Source of the DNA: Xanthomonas sp. 10-10
GTDB taxonomy: Bacteria > Pseudomonadota > Gammaproteobacteria > Xanthomonadales > Xanthomonadaceae
Direction of reading: 5' to 3'
Assembly (NCBI RefSeq): GCF_040182365.1
Contig: NZ_CP144460.1
Span: 248,001-312,000, forward strand
Length of the DNA stretch: 64,000 nt
Every line of letters starts with the position of its first letter. Positions within the stretch are counted from its first letter, which is position 1. Position numbers and translations under genes: made by a program. Of this stretch, positions 51,988 to 63,779 are shown piece after piece. Below the pieces are notes generated by a model. The model was not told where the DNA came from, ran no database searches, and was given only the letters and a program-made list of their open reading frames with translations.

Positions 51988-54900
51988 ATGCGGATCTGTG
52001 TTCTCAACGATGCGTCTTCGTCTGTCGGGCTGGAGCAGCGCTGTGGTGCGGCCCGCGAGGCGGGCTGCGATTACGTGGTGATGGCGGCGCCGTTCGCGCG
52101 CGATGCGCAGGGGCGCTTGATCGAACCGGCGGCCGGTGCCGACGCGCTAGACGGCCGTCTGCGCGAGACGGCGCAGGCAGCGCATCGTGCGGGTGTGACG
52201 TTGCTGATCGATGTGCGCCTGGATGAAATCGGCGGCGCCAGCGCGGTGGTGCGCGATAACCCGCAGTGGTTTCGTGCGCGCAGCACAGCAGTACCTGACC
52301 CACGCCAGCCGCGTGCCACGCCGGAGGTCGCCGAGGCGCGCTTTGCCTACGCGCAGGAAGGTGCGGCGTTGGTGGAATGGTGGAGCGCGCGCCTGCTGGA
52401 GTGGGTGGGGCAGGGCGTGGGCGGCTTTCGGCTGCTGCAGCCGCATCAGGTGCCGGCACAGCGCTGGCGCGAGCTGATCGCACGTGTGCATGCGCAGGCA
52501 CCGGAGGTGGTGTTTGCAGCGTGGACCCCTGGCCTGGGCCTGGACGCCCTGCAGCAGTTGTCCGGTGCCGGTTTCGATGCGGCGTTTTCGTCGCTGGCGT
52601 GGTGGGACGGGCGCGGCAGCTGGTTCTTCGATGAAGACACGGCGCTGCGTGCGTTGGCGTCGCAGGTCGTTGCGGTGCTCGACGCGCCCGATGGCAAGCG
52701 TGCGGCTTCGCCCGAGCAGCACTGGCAACTGGCGCGTGCCCTGGGTGGGGCGTGGTTGCTCGACGAGGCGCATCTGGAGACCTTGCCGCCGCCGATCAGC
52801 GTGTCTGACGGCCTGCCGACCAGCCACGCCGGCCTGCGGCTGCGTCCGCTGCTGCGCGAATCCACCGGCCTGACCGCCGTTGCGGTGGAGCCACTGGGCG
52901 GTCTGCCCTCCTTGCTATTGATCAATGGCGACACCCGGCATGTGGTGCCGGTTCCGGCATCGGACCTGTTGCGACTGCTGGGCGATGCCGAGGCGCTGCT
53001 GGCCGAGGATGGCCGCACCTTGTCCGGCGCAACGCTCGACGCACTGGAGCCTGGCGAAGTGCGGGTCTATCGCAGCGTGCCGGCACGGCATGTGCTGGCA
53101 GTGCCGCGGATGCGCCCGCGCGCGCAGACCGCGGCCACCTGGCCACGGGTGTGCATCGAGTCGGTGACGCCGTCGGTCGACAACGGTCGCTTTCCGGTCA
53201 AGCGCACCGTGGGCGACCGCATCTGCGTGGAAGCCGATGCCTTCTGCGACGGGCACGACCGTATCGCGGTCGCGGTGCTGTGGCGGCCGGCCGATGCCAA
53301 GACCTGGTCCACTGCGCCAATGCGCGCGCTGGGCAACGATCGCTGGCGCGTGGAGTTTCCGCTCGAGCGCATCGGCACCTACGAATTCCGGGTGGAAGGC
53401 TGGCGCGATGTGTTCGCCACCCTGCATGCGGATCTGGAAAAGAAGCGTGCGGCCAACACGGTGCTGCCGGTAGACGTGCAGGAGGCGGTGGCGGTGGTGC
53501 AGGCCGCGCACGCACGCAGCAGCGGTGCGTTGGCCGATCGCCTGCAGGCCATCCTCACCCGCATCGGTGCGCAGCGCGAGCCGTTGCAGCAGTTGGCCAT
53601 CGTGCTGGAGCCGGACACCGCGCAGGCGATGGCGCTGGCCGACGACAAGCCGTTCCGCTCCGAGACACCGGTGACCTACCGGGTGGAATCCGAGCGGCGC
53701 GCGGCGCATTTTGCCAGCTGGTACGAACTGTTTCCGCGCTCGCAAAGCGGTGACCCGCAGCGGCACGGCAGCTTCGACGATGTGATCGGGCGGCTGGCGC
53801 ATATCCGCGCGATGAACTTCGATGTGCTGTACATGCCACCGATTCATCCGATCGGGTTGAACAACCGCAAGGGCCGCAACAACTCGGTCACCGCGGTCGA
53901 TGGCGAGCCGGGCAGCCCGTATGCGATCGGCGCCACCGATGGCGGCCACACCGAGGTGCATGCCGAGCTCGGTGGGCTGGACGGGTTTCGTCGCCTGATC
54001 CAGGCCGCGCGTGCGCATGGCCTGGAAGTGGCGTTGGACTTCGCCATCCAATGCGCGCCGGATCATCCGTGGTTGAAGGACCACAAGGACTGGTTCACCT
54101 GGCGTGCGGATGGCTCCATCCCGTATGCGGAAAATCCGCCGAAAAAATACCAGGACATCGTCAACGTCGATTTCTACGCCAGCGGTGCGGTACCGGACCT
54201 GTGGAACACGCTGCGCGATGCGGTGCTGTTCTGGGTCAATGAAGGCATCGCCCTGTTCCGCGTGGACAACCCGCATACCAAGCCGTTCCCGTTCTGGGAG
54301 TGGCTGATTGCCGACATCCGCGGGCGCCGGCCGGACGTGGTGTTCCTGTCGGAGGCCTTCACCCGGCCGAAGATGATGTACCGCCTGGCCAAGTGCGGCT
54401 TTTCGCAGTCGTATACCTACTTCACCTGGCGCAACCACAAGCACGAGCTGCAGGAGTATGTGGAAGAGTTGAACCAGGGCGTGCCACGCGAATGCTTCCG
54501 CCCGCACTTCTTCGTCAATACGCCGGACATCAATCCGCTGTTCCTGCAGACCAGCGGGCGCAACGGCCACCTGATCCGCACCGCGCTGGCAACCACGTTG
54601 TCGGGGCTGTGGGGCATGTACCAGGGCTTCGAGCTATGCGAGGCCACACCGCTGGCGCCGGGCAAGGAAGAGTACCTGGATTCGGAGAAGTTCCAGCTGC
54701 GCGCCTGGCCCGAGCGTGCGCCCGGCGACATCGTGGACGAGATCACCCGTTTCAACCAGCTGCGCCGCATGCACCCGGAGCTGCAGTCGCATCTGGGCAC
54801 GCGTTTCTATCAGGCGCACAACGACCAGGTGCTGTACTTCGGCAAGTTCCTGGACGCCGGTTACCTGTCGCGCAGCCGCAGCATGGTGCTGGTGGCGATC

Positions 54901-55101
54901 AACCTGGACCCGCAGGCGGGCCAGGACGCGGATATCGAAATCCCGTTGTGGGAGCTGGGCCTGCCCGATCACGCCACCGTTGCCGTGGAAGATCTGTGGG
55001 ACGGCCACCGCTTCGAGTGGCAAGGCAAATACCAGCACATCCGTGTAGAGGCAACGCGACCGTTCGCGTTATGGCGCATCCGCGCAGGAGAGGTCGCATG
55101 A
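51988..55101 (+). CDS. glgE: GlgE, alpha-1,4-glucan:maltose-1-phosphate maltosyltransferase, with an N-terminal extra domain
   Basis: 1037 residues, SD GAGGGGG before ATG 51988. Residues about 390-1037 are GlgE: a beta domain ([20 protein letters not shown]), an insert ([20 protein letters not shown]), [20 protein letters not shown], and the catalytic triad: Asp760 in [19 protein letters not shown], Glu789 in [12 protein letters not shown] and Asp847 in [10 protein letters not shown]. It extends alpha-1,4-glucan with maltosyl units from maltose-1-phosphate. Residues 1-~385 look like a degenerate GH13 barrel ([31 protein letters not shown]) lacking the acidic catalytic residues. Typical GlgE is about 650-700 residues. 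Its TGA overlaps the treS ATG. Confidence 0.92.
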   Translation: MRICVLNDASSSVGLEQRCGAAREAGCDYVVMAAPFARDAQGRLIEPAAGADALDGRLRETAQAAHRAGVTLLIDVRLDEIGGASAVVRDNPQWFRARSTAVPDPRQPRATPEVAEARFAYAQEGAALVEWWSARLLEWVGQGVGGFRLLQPHQVPAQRWRELIARVHAQAPEVVFAAWTPGLGLDALQQLSGAGFDAAFSSLAWWDGRGSWFFDEDTALRALASQVVAVLDAPDGKRAASPEQHWQLARALGGAWLLDEAHLETLPPPISVSDGLPTSHAGLRLRPLLRESTGLTAVAVEPLGGLPSLLLINGDTRHVVPVPASDLLRLLGDAEALLAEDGRTLSGATLDALEPGEVRVYRSVPARHVLAVPRMRPRAQTAATWPRVCIESVTPSVDNGRFPVKRTVGDRICVEADAFCDGHDRIAVAVLWRPADAKTWSTAPMRALGNDRWRVEFPLERIGTYEFRVEGWRDVFATLHADLEKKRAANTVLPVDVQEAVAVVQAAHARSSGALADRLQAILTRIGAQREPLQQLAIVLEPDTAQAMALADDKPFRSETPVTYRVESERRAAHFASWYELFPRSQSGDPQRHGSFDDVIGRLAHIRAMNFDVLYMPPIHPIGLNNRKGRNNSVTAVDGEPGSPYAIGATDGGHTEVHAELGGLDGFRRLIQAARAHGLEVALDFAIQCAPDHPWLKDHKDWFTWRADGSIPYAENPPKKYQDIVNVDFYASGAVPDLWNTLRDAVLFWVNEGIALFRVDNPHTKPFPFWEWLIADIRGRRPDVVFLSEAFTRPKMMYRLAKCGFSQSYTYFTWRNHKHELQEYVEELNQGVPRECFRPHFFVNTPDINPLFLQTSGRNGHLIRTALATTLSGLWGMYQGFELCEATPLAPGKEEYLDSEKFQLRAWPERAPGDIVDEITRFNQLRRMHPELQSHLGTRFYQAHNDQVLYFGKFLDAGYLSRSRSMVLVAINLDPQAGQDADIEIPLWELGLPDHATVAVEDLWDGHRFEWQGKYQHIRVEATRPFALWRIRAGEVA

Positions 55102-58100
55102 ATGCAGTTCCCGCTTTACAAGCCGACGCAGAACAGTCGGCGGTGGTCGCCGACCAGCTCTGGTACAAGGACGCGATCATCTACCAGGTGCACGTCAAGT
55201 CGTTCTTCGACTCCAATGACGACGGCATCGGCGATTTCCCGGGGCTGATTTCCAAGCTGGACTACATCGCCGAACTCGGCGTGGACACCATCTGGCTGCT
55301 GCCGTTCTACCCCAGCCCACGCCGCGATGACGGCTACGACATTGCCGAATACATGGCGGTGCATCCGGACTACGGCAGCATCGAAGATTTCGAGCAGCTG
55401 GTGGCGCAGGCGCATGCACGCGGCATCCGCATCGTCACCGAGCTGGTGATCAACCACACCTCCGACCAGCACCCGTGGTTCCAGCGTGCACGCAATGCGC
55501 CGGCCGGCTCGCCGGAGCGCGATTTCTATGTGTGGTCGGACACCGACCAGGAATACGAAGGCACGCGGATCATTTTCTGCGATACCGAAAAGTCCAACTG
55601 GACCTGGGATCCAGTGGCCGGGCAGTACTTCTGGCATCGCTTCTACTCGCATCAGCCGGACCTCAACTTCGACAACCCCGCGGTGCTGGAAGCGGTGCTG
55701 GAGGTGATGCGCTTCTGGCTGGATCGCGGCGTGGATGGCTTGCGTCTGGATGCGGTGCCGTACCTGATCGAGCGTTCGGGCACTTCCAACGAAAACCTCC
55801 CCGAGACCCACGCGATCCTGCGCAAGATCCGCGCCACGCTGGATGCCGAATACCCGGACCGCATGCTGCTGGCCGAGGCCAACATGTGGCCGGAAGACAC
55901 CCAGCAGTACTTCGGCCAGAACGCCGACGAATGCCATATGGCGTTCCACTTCCCGCTGATGCCGCGCATGTACATGGCGATCGCGCGCGAAGACCGCTTC
56001 CCGATCACCGACATCATGCGCCAGACCCCGGAGATTCCGGAGAGCTGCCAGTGGGCGATCTTCCTGCGCAACCACGATGAGTTGACGCTGGAAATGGTCA
56101 CCGATTCGGAGCGCGATTATCTGTGGCAGACCTATGCCTCCGATCGCCGCGCGCGCATCAACCTGGGCATCCGGCGCCGTCTGGCGCCGCTGCTGGAGCG
56201 CGACCGTCGCCGCATCGAATTGATGACCTCCCTGTTGCTGACCATGCCCGGCACGCCGGTGCTGTATTACGGCGACGAGATCGGCATGGGCGACAACATC
56301 CATCTGGGCGACCGCGATGGCGTGCGCACGCCGATGCAGTGGTCGATCGATCGCAACGGCGGTTTCTCGCGCGCCGACCCGGCGCAGCTGGTGTTGCCGC
56401 CGGTGATGGACCCGCTGTACGGCTTCCAGGCGGTCAATGTGGAAGCGCAGATCCGCGACCAGCATTCGCTGCTGACCTGGACCCGCCGCGTGCTCAGCGT
56501 GCGCAAGCGCTACCGGGCCTTCGGTCGCGGCACGCTGCGCTTTTTGTACCCGGGCAATCGCCGCATGCTGGCCTACCTGCGCTGCCATCAGGACGAAACC
56601 GTGCTGTGCGTGGCCAACCTGTCGCATACGTTGCAGGCGGTGGAGCTGGATCTGTCCGAGTTCGAAGGCCGCGTACCGGTGGACATCATCGGCGGCGGCA
56701 GCTTCCCGCCGATCGGCCGGCTGACCTACCTGCTCACGGTGCCGCCGTTCGGCTTCTACGCGTTCCAGCTGGTCAGCGAAGGCACCTTGCCGGACTGGCA
56801 CGTGCCCAGCCCGGTGCCATTACCGGATTACCGCACGCTGGTATTGCGCAGCGACACCGACGAAAGCAATGCATTGCTGCCGCATCTGCCCACCCTGGAA
56901 GGCGAAATCCTGCCGGCGTGGCTGTCGGCGCGGCGCTGGTTCTCGGCCAAGGATCAGGCGCTGCGCAGCGTGCGCATTTCGCGCCGCACTCCCCTGCCGG
57001 GCGATGAGCCGATGAGCCTGCTGGAGCTGGACGTGGAGCTGGAAGACGGCCACCACGCCTCGTACATGCTGCCGATCGGCATCGTGTGGGAGCGCGACCA
57101 GCCCAGCACCCTGGCCGAGCAGCTGGCCCTGGCGCGCGTGCGGCAAGGGCGCGAGGTGGGCTATCTCACCGACGCGTTTGCGCTCAAGCCGATGGTGCGT
57201 GGGGTGATCGATGCCTTGCGGACCGATGCGACGCTGGACTTCTGCGATGGCGACGATCCCTCGCAGCAAGGCCAGGTGCGATTCGAAGCCACGCCCGCGC
57301 TGGCCAGGCTGGAAATCCCGGCCGATCCGGACATCCGCTGGTTGTCGGCCGAACAGAGCAACAGCTCGCTGGTGGTCGCCGACAAGGCGGTGTTCAAGCT
57401 GCTGCGGCATGTGGCGATCGGTGCGAACCCGGAAATCGAAATCGGCCGCCGCCTGACCGAGCTGGGCTACGCCAATGCGGCGCCGCTGCTGGGCAGCGTC
57501 AGCCGCGTCGACGGGCAGGGTACTGTGACCACGATTGCACTGCTGCAGGGCTTCATCCGCAATCAGGGCGATGCCTGGCGTTGGACGCTGGACCATCTGG
57601 CGCGCAGTTTCGACGAATACGCCACCGCGCAAACCGACGAGTCGCGCGCCGAAGCCATTGCCGGCTACGACGCGTTTGCGGCGGTGGTCGGCAAGCGCCT
57701 GGCGGAGTTGCACGAAGCGCTGTCGCGGCAGACAGACGATGCGGACTTTGCACCGCAGCGGATCGATCTGCCCACTGCCAATGACGTGGTGGCCGGTGTG
57801 GCGCGGCAGGTCGAAGAGATGTGGGAGATGGTCAACGCGCGCTTGTCCGGCAGCGAAGAACCGGGCGAGCGCGAGGCACTGGAAGCGGTGCTCGCCGAAC
57901 GCCCGCAGCTGGATGCCCTGCTCGCGCAGGCGCCGAGCGTGCTGGCCGGTTCCTTGCTGACCCGCGTGCATGGCGATTTCCACCTGGGTCAGATCCTGGT
58001 GGCCTTCGACGATGTGGTGCTGATCGATTTCGAGGGCGAGCCGGCCAAGCCGCTGTCCGAACGGCGCGCCAAGGCCAGCCCGCTGCGCGATGTGGCCGGC

Positions 58101-58448
58101 TTCCTGCGCTCGCTCGATTACGCCAGCGAAGTCTCGGCACGCGGCGAGGAAGGTACCGCCGCACGCGCGGGCGTCGGGGTGGACACGCATCTGGATGAAT
58201 TTCTGGTGCAGTTCCGCCGCCGCTCCACACAGGCCTTCCTGGACGCTTACCATGCCGTGCTCGACGCCAGCGCCCATCCGTGGATTGCGCCGGCGGCGTT
58301 CAACGCGGCCACCTTGCTGTTCCTGGTGGAGAAGGCCTGTTACGAAGTGCGCTACGAAGCGGCCAATCGCCCGGGCTGGTTGATGGTGCCGATCGAAGGT
58401 TTGCGACGCATCCTGCAACGCGCACGCGCCGGTGCAGGAGACACATGA
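55098..58448 (+). CDS. treS: Trehalose synthase-maltokinase fusion (TreS-Mak)
   Basis: 1116 residues from ATG 55098 (ATGA overlap with glgE). TreS part, about 20-570: [20 protein letters not shown], nucleophile Asp218 in [16 protein letters not shown], acid/base Glu260 in [12 protein letters not shown], and Asp327 in [12 protein letters not shown]. It interconverts trehalose and maltose. The maltokinase part, about 600-1110, has [20 protein letters not shown], a lysine-bearing strand [13 protein letters not shown], catalytic loop [12 protein letters not shown] and [15 protein letters not shown], making maltose-1-phosphate for GlgE. Channelling between the two activities is the usual explanation for the fusion. 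The stop overlaps the glgB start. Confidence 0.93.
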   Translation: MNAVPALQADAEQSAVVADQLWYKDAIIYQVHVKSFFDSNDDGIGDFPGLISKLDYIAELGVDTIWLLPFYPSPRRDDGYDIAEYMAVHPDYGSIEDFEQLVAQAHARGIRIVTELVINHTSDQHPWFQRARNAPAGSPERDFYVWSDTDQEYEGTRIIFCDTEKSNWTWDPVAGQYFWHRFYSHQPDLNFDNPAVLEAVLEVMRFWLDRGVDGLRLDAVPYLIERSGTSNENLPETHAILRKIRATLDAEYPDRMLLAEANMWPEDTQQYFGQNADECHMAFHFPLMPRMYMAIAREDRFPITDIMRQTPEIPESCQWAIFLRNHDELTLEMVTDSERDYLWQTYASDRRARINLGIRRRLAPLLERDRRRIELMTSLLLTMPGTPVLYYGDEIGMGDNIHLGDRDGVRTPMQWSIDRNGGFSRADPAQLVLPPVMDPLYGFQAVNVEAQIRDQHSLLTWTRRVLSVRKRYRAFGRGTLRFLYPGNRRMLAYLRCHQDETVLCVANLSHTLQAVELDLSEFEGRVPVDIIGGGSFPPIGRLTYLLTVPPFGFYAFQLVSEGTLPDWHVPSPVPLPDYRTLVLRSDTDESNALLPHLPTLEGEILPAWLSARRWFSAKDQALRSVRISRRTPLPGDEPMSLLELDVELEDGHHASYMLPIGIVWERDQPSTLAEQLALARVRQGREVGYLTDAFALKPMVRGVIDALRTDATLDFCDGDDPSQQGQVRFEATPALARLEIPADPDIRWLSAEQSNSSLVVADKAVFKLLRHVAIGANPEIEIGRRLTELGYANAAPLLGSVSRVDGQGTVTTIALLQGFIRNQGDAWRWTLDHLARSFDEYATAQTDESRAEAIAGYDAFAAVVGKRLAELHEALSRQTDDADFAPQRIDLPTANDVVAGVARQVEEMWEMVNARLSGSEEPGEREALEAVLAERPQLDALLAQAPSVLAGSLLTRVHGDFHLGQILVAFDDVVLIDFEGEPAKPLSERRAKASPLRDVAGFLRSLDYASEVSARGEEGTAARAGVGVDTHLDEFLVQFRRRSTQAFLDAYHAVLDASAHPWIAPAAFNAATLLFLVEKACYEVRYEAANRPGWLMVPIEGLRRILQRARAGAGDT

Positions 58449-60643
58449 TGAGTGGAGTGATGACAGCAGTGACCAATCGATGGGATCCCGGCGTGGTACG
58501 CGCCCTGGCCGAAGCACGCCATGGCGACGCCTTCGCTGTACTGGGCGCGCACCCGACCGACGCAGGGCGGGTGTTGCGCACCTACCTGCCGGGCGCCGAG
58601 CGGGTGAGCGCCGTCCTGGATGACGGGCAGACGATCGCCCTGGAGGCCGGCCCGGAAGCAGGCTTGTTTGCCGGTGAATTGCCGGCGCAGGGTGCGTATC
58701 GGCTACGCATCGGCTGGCCCGGCGGCGAGCAGGACACCGCCGACCCGTATGCGTTCGGGCCGCAACTCAGCGACTTCGACCTGCACCTGATCAGCGAAGG
58801 CCACCACCTGCAGCTGGCCGATGCACTGGGCGCGAACGTGGTGGAGGTGGACGGCGTGCGCGGTACGCGCTTTGCGGTGTGGGCACCCAATGCCTCGCGC
58901 GTGGCGGTGGTGGGCGACTTCAACAGTTGGGATGCACGCCGCCATCCGATGCGGCTGCGGCACCAGTCCGGCGTGTGGGAGCTGTTCGTGCCCGACGTGG
59001 GCCCTGGCGCGCATTACAAGTACCAGTTGCGCGGCCCGCATGGCCATGAGCTGCCGGCCAAGGCGGACCCGGTCGCGCGTCGCGCCGAGCTGGCGCCGGG
59101 CACCGCCTCGATCGTGGCCGATCCCACCCCGCATCAGTGGAGCGATGACGGCTGGATGGCCACGCGCGCGCGCCGCCAGGCGCACGACGCACCGATGAGC
59201 ATCTACGAGATCCATGCCGGTTCCTGGTTGCGCGAGGAAGGCGTGGACCTGGACTGGGATGGCCTGGCCGACCGCCTGATCCCGTACGTGGCGGACATGG
59301 GCTTCACCCACGTCGAGCTGATGCCGGTGACCGAGCATCCGTTCGGCGGCTCGTGGGGCTACCAGCCGCTGGGCCTGTTCGCGCCGACCGCGCGCTTCGG
59401 CTCGCCGGATGGTTTTGCCCGTTTCGTCGATCGCTGCCACCGCGAAGGCATCGGCGTGATCGTCGACTGGGTGCCGGCGCACTTTCCCACCGACGCGCAC
59501 GGCCTGGCGCACTTCGACGGCACCGCGCTGTACGAACATGCCGACCCGCGCGAGGGCTTCCATCGCGACTGGAATACGCTGATCTACAACCACGGGCGGC
59601 GCGAGGTGTCCGGGTTCCTGATCGCCAGTGCGCTGGAGTTCCTGCAACGCTTCCACGTCGATGGCCTGCGCGTGGATGCGGTGGCCTCGATGCTGTACCG
59701 CGACTACAGCCGCAACGCCGGCGAGTGGGTGCCCAATATCCATGGCGGGCGCGAGAACTACGAGACCATCGCCTTCCTGCGCCGGCTCAACGAGGTGGTG
59801 CGCGAGCACACCCCGGGTGCGGTGATGATTGCCGAGGAATCCACCGCCTTCCCCGGCGTCACCGCCGATGTGGCGCACGGCGGCCTGGGCTTCCACTACA
59901 AGTGGAACATGGGCTGGATGCACGACACCCTGCATTACGCCGCACTGGATCCGATCTACCGCCGTTACCACCACGGCGAGCTGACCTTCAGCATGGTCTA
60001 TGCGTATTCGGAGCGCTTCGTGCTGCCGATCTCGCACGACGAAGTGGTGCACGGCAAGGGCTCGTTACTGGGGCGGATGCCGGGCGACGACTGGCAGCGC
60101 TTCGCCAACCTGCGCGCCTACCTGGGTTTCATGTTCACCCACCCGGGGCGCAAGTTGCTGTTCATGGGCTGCGAATTCGGCCAGCCCACCGAGTGGAACC
60201 ACGACGGCGGCATCCCCTGGCACCTGCTCGACGACCCACGCCACCGCGGTGTGCAGACCCTGGTGCGTGACCTGAACAGGCTGTATGTCGAATACCCCGC
60301 GCTGCACGCGCAGGATGACGATCCGGCCGGGTTTGCGTGGGTGGTGGGCGATGATGCGGCCAATAGCGTGGTGGCGTTCCTGCGCAAGGGCAAACGCGGC
60401 GATGCCCCGGTATTGGTGGTGATCAACTTCACCCCGGTGGTGCAGCACGGCTACCGCATTGGCGCGCCGCAGGGCGGCCAATGGCGCGAAGTGTTCAACA
60501 GCGATGCCGGCATCTACGGTGGTGCCAATCTTGGCAACGGCGGTGTGGTGACAGCCGAGCATCAATCCATGCATGGGCATGCGCAATCGTTGCCGCTGCT
60601 GCTGCCGCCGCTGGGCGTCATCGTGCTCACGCCGCACGGCTGA
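58448..60643 (+). CDS. glgB: 1,4-alpha-glucan branching enzyme
   Basis: 731 residues from the second ATG of ATGATG (58448), which gives a better distance from GGAG at 58437; ATG 58445 is the alternative. Two N-terminal beta domains: [20 protein letters not shown] and [20 protein letters not shown] (CBM48). GH13 barrel: [20 protein letters not shown], nucleophile Asp in [19 protein letters not shown], Glu in [15 protein letters not shown], Asp in [17 protein letters not shown], and [20 protein letters not shown]. It introduces alpha-1,6 branches in the glucan made by GlgE. Last gene of the operon; a strong hairpin follows. No malQ, treYZ or glgX follows here. Confidence 0.95.
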   Translation: MSGVMTAVTNRWDPGVVRALAEARHGDAFAVLGAHPTDAGRVLRTYLPGAERVSAVLDDGQTIALEAGPEAGLFAGELPAQGAYRLRIGWPGGEQDTADPYAFGPQLSDFDLHLISEGHHLQLADALGANVVEVDGVRGTRFAVWAPNASRVAVVGDFNSWDARRHPMRLRHQSGVWELFVPDVGPGAHYKYQLRGPHGHELPAKADPVARRAELAPGTASIVADPTPHQWSDDGWMATRARRQAHDAPMSIYEIHAGSWLREEGVDLDWDGLADRLIPYVADMGFTHVELMPVTEHPFGGSWGYQPLGLFAPTARFGSPDGFARFVDRCHREGIGVIVDWVPAHFPTDAHGLAHFDGTALYEHADPREGFHRDWNTLIYNHGRREVSGFLIASALEFLQRFHVDGLRVDAVASMLYRDYSRNAGEWVPNIHGGRENYETIAFLRRLNEVVREHTPGAVMIAEESTAFPGVTADVAHGGLGFHYKWNMGWMHDTLHYAALDPIYRRYHHGELTFSMVYAYSERFVLPISHDEVVHGKGSLLGRMPGDDWQRFANLRAYLGFMFTHPGRKLLFMGCEFGQPTEWNHDGGIPWHLLDDPRHRGVQTLVRDLNRLYVEYPALHAQDDDPAGFAWVVGDDAANSVVAFLRKGKRGDAPVLVVINFTPVVQHGYRIGAPQGGQWREVFNSDAGIYGGANLGNGGVVTAEHQSMHGHAQSLPLLLPPLGVIVLTPHG

Positions 60644-60653
60644 TGCACCGCAC

Positions 60654-60682
60654 ACAGCGCCGGACCGCTGGTCCGGCGCTGT
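60654..60682 (+). terminator. Strong hairpin after glgB
   Basis: Perfect 13-bp stem ACAGCGCCGGACC-GCT-GGTCCGGCGCTGT, 10 nt after the stop; no T-run. The following gap to 61032 shows no gene I can support. Confidence 0.7.
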
Positions 60683-61032
60683 GGCACCTGCTAGATTGCG
60701 CGCCTTGGAGCGGCCAACACCTTGCTGCGTGCGCCACTGGGCGGCACAGCAAGGTTGTCATCCGCGAATCAGGTGGCCCGGGGAGGGCTGCCGGGCACAG
60801 CCGCCGCCATGCCTTCCGTCGACCGCTTGTACGGGAGTGTGTGCGTGGGCGTCTTGATTGCTGTTGTTGCTTCGCTGGTTGAGTCCTCTATCCATGCCGT
60901 GCGCATCGCTGGGTGCGCGCATGCACCCATGTGGCCTGCACGTTCACCGTGTGTCGGCGCGCAAGGTGTCGGCACGCGGCCTGTGCAGCTCGGTGCGGAG
61001 GTGCCGTTTTCCGCTTCGACGCAGGCGCAGGC

Positions 61033-61332
61033 ATGAGCGGCCTGTTGACACTGTGCTATCTGCTCACCGCTGCGACGTCGGCGCTCGGGTTCTACATGGC
61101 AACAAGGCATCAGCGCCTGTGGCCGCAGCGCCGGCTGTCCGTGCGCGCACTACGCATCGGCGCCAGCGTATTGCTGCTGCTGTCGCTGGGCTGCGCCACG
61201 CAAGCGTTGGGTCCCTGGGCCGGCATCTTCGCCGCGGCGACGGCGCTGATGCTGGCGGCGGTGGCGCTGCCGTCTCTGGATGCCTGGCAGCAGGCGCGTG
61301 CGCAACGCAGACAGGTGCGCCATGGGGGCTAG
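61033..61332 (+). CDS. DUF3325-like small membrane protein
   Basis: 99 residues, MSGLLTLCYLLTAATSALGF, with three hydrophobic segments (about 3-20, 40-58, 62-82) and the pattern MATRHQRLWPQRRLSVRALR between the first two. This is the DUF3325 type that accompanies PepSY-TM proteins in iron-related operons. SD GCAGGCGCAGG is weak. It overlaps the next gene by 11 nt. Role unknown; probably a component of the PepSY membrane system. Confidence 0.7.
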   Translation: MSGLLTLCYLLTAATSALGFYMATRHQRLWPQRRLSVRALRIGASVLLLLSLGCATQALGPWAGIFAAATALMLAAVALPSLDAWQQARAQRRQVRHGG

Positions 61333-61594
61333 GTGGCTGGCTGCAGTGGTGCTGGGCCTGCCGCTTGCGGTGGGCGTGGTCGGCCTGTGCGCCTTGTTGC
61401 TGCCGGGGCCGCAGCAAAGCTACACGCTGGCATGGCTGCTGCTGATGTTTCCGGTATGGATCGGTGCGATGGCCTTGCCGTTCGTGTTTCGTAGCGCATC
61501 GCGTGCCTGGGTTGTACTCGGCGGGCTGACGCTGCTGTGCTACCTCGCGCTTGCAGGCATCAAGGCAGTGGGCTGGACGGAGCCGGGCGCATGA
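61322..61594 (+). CDS. DUF3649-like small membrane protein
   Basis: 90 residues, MGARWLAAVVLGLPLAVGVV, with three hydrophobic segments (about 5-27, 34-52, 60-80) and LLMFPVWIGAMALPFVFRSA, like the DUF3649 'iron uptake' proteins. ATG 61322 lies inside the end of the previous gene; its TGA overlaps the ATG of the PepSY gene. The three-gene overlap indicates one transcript. Confidence 0.65.
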   Translation: MGARWLAAVVLGLPLAVGVVGLCALLLPGPQQSYTLAWLLLMFPVWIGAMALPFVFRSASRAWVVLGGLTLLCYLALAGIKAVGWTEPGA

Positions 61595-63144
61595 AAGCAT
61601 CGACCTTGCGCGCGTTTCTGTCGGTCCACAGCTGGATGGGCCTGTTGGCAGGCATGGCCTTGTTCATCGCCTTTTATGCCGGCGCCATCACCGTGTTCAC
61701 CCATGAGCTCAGCGCCTGGCAGGCTGCGCCGGCGGTTGCGGACAAGGCGCCTGCCGAGCCGGTTGTCGCTGCGCAGTCCTTGCTGGACACGGTCATCGCC
61801 ACACATCCGCAGGTGGCCGAATCGTTCCTGCTGCTGTTGCCCGGCGAGCACGGGCCGATACCGCGCTTGTACTGGTATGGCGCGCAGGCCGATGCCAGCG
61901 GTGGCATGCGTCAGTACCAGGCCGCGCCGGACGGCGGCCTGCTGGAGCTGCCGCAGCGTGTGGGCTTTGCCGATTTTCTCTACGACCTGCACTTCACCGC
62001 CGGCCTGCCGCGCGTATTGGGCACCTATCTGTTCGGTGTGGTGAGCGTGCTGTACGGGCTGGCGCTGGTCAGCGGCGTGGTGCTGTATGCGCCGGTGTTC
62101 TTCAAGGACCTGTTCGCACTGCGCATCGGCGCCAACCTCAAGCGCCTGTGGCAGGACGCGCACAATCTGGTGGGCATGCTGTCGCTGCCGTTCCATGTGA
62201 TCTTTGCCTGGTCCGGCGCGGTGCTGTGTCTGGGCGTATTGCTGCTGGCGCCATTTCAGTTCCTGGTGTTCGACGGCAAGCTGATGCAGATCCTGGAGCC
62301 AGATTTCGAGCTCGCACCGCATGTGGCGCCGGCCAGACGCGCTGCACCGCTGCTGCCGATCGCAACCCTGCTCGACGCCTCGCGCGCGGCCAGCCCGGGC
62401 TTCGTGCCGGAGTCTCTGGCCTTCCACGATGCCGGCGACGCCAATGCGCGGGTGGAGGTCTATGGCCATCACGACCAACGCCGGCTCAACACGCTGGGCG
62501 GTGTGGCGCTGGACGCCACCACGGGCCAGGTGCTGCGCGTGCTGGCACCGGCCACCATGTCGCCCGGCACCGCTGCGTTACGCGGCTTGCAGGCGTTGCA
62601 CTTCGGCAACTTCGGGCATGCGCCGGTACGCTGGCTGTACTTCCTGCTCGGCCTGGGCGGTGCCTTCCTGTTCTACAGCGGCAACCTGCTGTGGATCGAA
62701 ACCCGGCGCAAGCGCCGCCAACCCGTGCAGCCACGCCGCACCCATGCGATGGCGCGGCTCACGGTCGGTGTCTGTCTGGGCAGCGTGGCCGGCATCTCGG
62801 TGTTGTTCATCGCGGCGCGTTTGTTGCCGGCCGGACAGGAGGGTTACGTCTATTACGCGGTCTTTGCGGCCGTATTGGTGTGGGCGCTGATCCGCCCCAC
62901 CGCACGGGGTGCGCACGAGGTGCTGCTGGTCTGCGCAGGTCTGACGGCGCTGATTCCGCTGGCCAGCTGTGTTTCCGCGCGCGGCCTGGTACTGCCATGG
63001 CAGGACGCCACGGTACTCGGCGTGGACCTGATTGCGCTGGTGTTGGCATGGACATACTGGCAATTGGCGCGTGCAAGCAAACGGCGCGGACTGCAGGGCG
63101 ATCCCAACAGCGTCTGGGCCTGGAAAGCGCGTGCACCGCACTGA
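61591..63144 (+). CDS. PepSY-associated membrane protein (PiuB-like)
   Basis: 517 residues from ATG 61591. STLRAFLSVHSWMGLLAGMA (first helix with the conserved His), a periplasmic PepSY-containing loop (about 50-140), a helix pair around DFLYDLHFTAGLPRVLGTYL and LWQDAHNLVGMLSLPFHVIF (conserved His residues), a second loop, then GLQALHFGNFGHAPVRWLYF and three C-terminal helices. The family (PF03929) has His-rich helices suggestive of haem or metal redox chemistry and is often iron-regulated as part of siderophore reduction. No receptor gene is adjacent here. Function by family only. Confidence 0.85.
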   Translation: MKASTLRAFLSVHSWMGLLAGMALFIAFYAGAITVFTHELSAWQAAPAVADKAPAEPVVAAQSLLDTVIATHPQVAESFLLLLPGEHGPIPRLYWYGAQADASGGMRQYQAAPDGGLLELPQRVGFADFLYDLHFTAGLPRVLGTYLFGVVSVLYGLALVSGVVLYAPVFFKDLFALRIGANLKRLWQDAHNLVGMLSLPFHVIFAWSGAVLCLGVLLLAPFQFLVFDGKLMQILEPDFELAPHVAPARRAAPLLPIATLLDASRAASPGFVPESLAFHDAGDANARVEVYGHHDQRRLNTLGGVALDATTGQVLRVLAPATMSPGTAALRGLQALHFGNFGHAPVRWLYFLLGLGGAFLFYSGNLLWIETRRKRRQPVQPRRTHAMARLTVGVCLGSVAGISVLFIAARLLPAGQEGYVYYAVFAAVLVWALIRPTARGAHEVLLVCAGLTALIPLASCVSARGLVLPWQDATVLGVDLIALVLAWTYWQLARASKRRGLQGDPNSVWAWKARAPH

Positions 63145-63311
63145 GGCTATGCCCTGAGTCGACTGATACCCGGCACGCCACGGTGCGGGCGGCAGCTGCC
63201 ATGGCGGGGTTGGGCTGCTGGAGGTGCTGCCGCCTCGACTCCGTAGCACGTTGACGCGAGGGCATCACCCGGCAGTGCATCCTCATCGCCCGCCACCCTC
63301 ACCCATAACCG

Positions 63312-63779
63312 ATGACGGCTTCAGCCTTACGCATTGGCCTGATCTCCGACACGCACGGCGTGCTGCGGCCCGAGGCGGTGGCTGCATTGCAGGGCTGCGC
63401 GACGATCATCCATGCCGGCGATGTGGGCAAGCCGGAGATCCTCACCGCCCTGCAGGCACTGGCACCGCTGCATGTGATCGCCGGCAATATCGATAACAAG
63501 CCCTGGGCAGCGCAGCTTCCGGAAACGCTGGACCTGTTGATCGCAGGCGTGCGGATCCATGTGCTGCACGATCTCAAAACGCTGGCAGCGGATGTTGCTG
63601 CAGATGTGATCATCAGCGGGCATTCGCACAAGCCATCGATACGGACGCACGACGGTGTGCTGTACATCAATCCCGGTAGCGCCGGTCCCCGTCGCTTCAG
63701 CTTGCCGATCAGCATTGGCACGCTGTGGCTGGGCGATGGCCCGCCGCGTGCGGCTTTGCAGGTGCTTCAATCGCATTGA
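63312..63779 (+). CDS. YfcE/MJ0936-type metallophosphoesterase
   Basis: 155 residues. Contains all family blocks: IGLISDTHGVLRPEAV (Asp, His), IIHAGDVGKPEIL (Asp), HVIAGNIDNKPW (Asn), VIISGHSHKPSI (two His) and LYINPGSAGPRRF. The enzymes bind two metals and hydrolyse phosphodiesters; the natural substrate is mostly unknown. Cytosolic. It stands alone 168 bp after the PepSY gene; no operon partner is seen. The 221 bp after it to the window end show no gene. Confidence 0.88.
   Translation: MTASALRIGLISDTHGVLRPEAVAALQGCATIIHAGDVGKPEILTALQALAPLHVIAGNIDNKPWAAQLPETLDLLIAGVRIHVLHDLKTLAADVAADVIISGHSHKPSIRTHDGVLYINPGSAGPRRFSLPISIGTLWLGDGPPRAALQVLQSH

Noticed and set aside
54300..55097. Long in-frame extension before TreS-Mak
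   Set aside because: It overlaps glgE in another frame; the ATGA overlap at 55098 is the standard operon junction.
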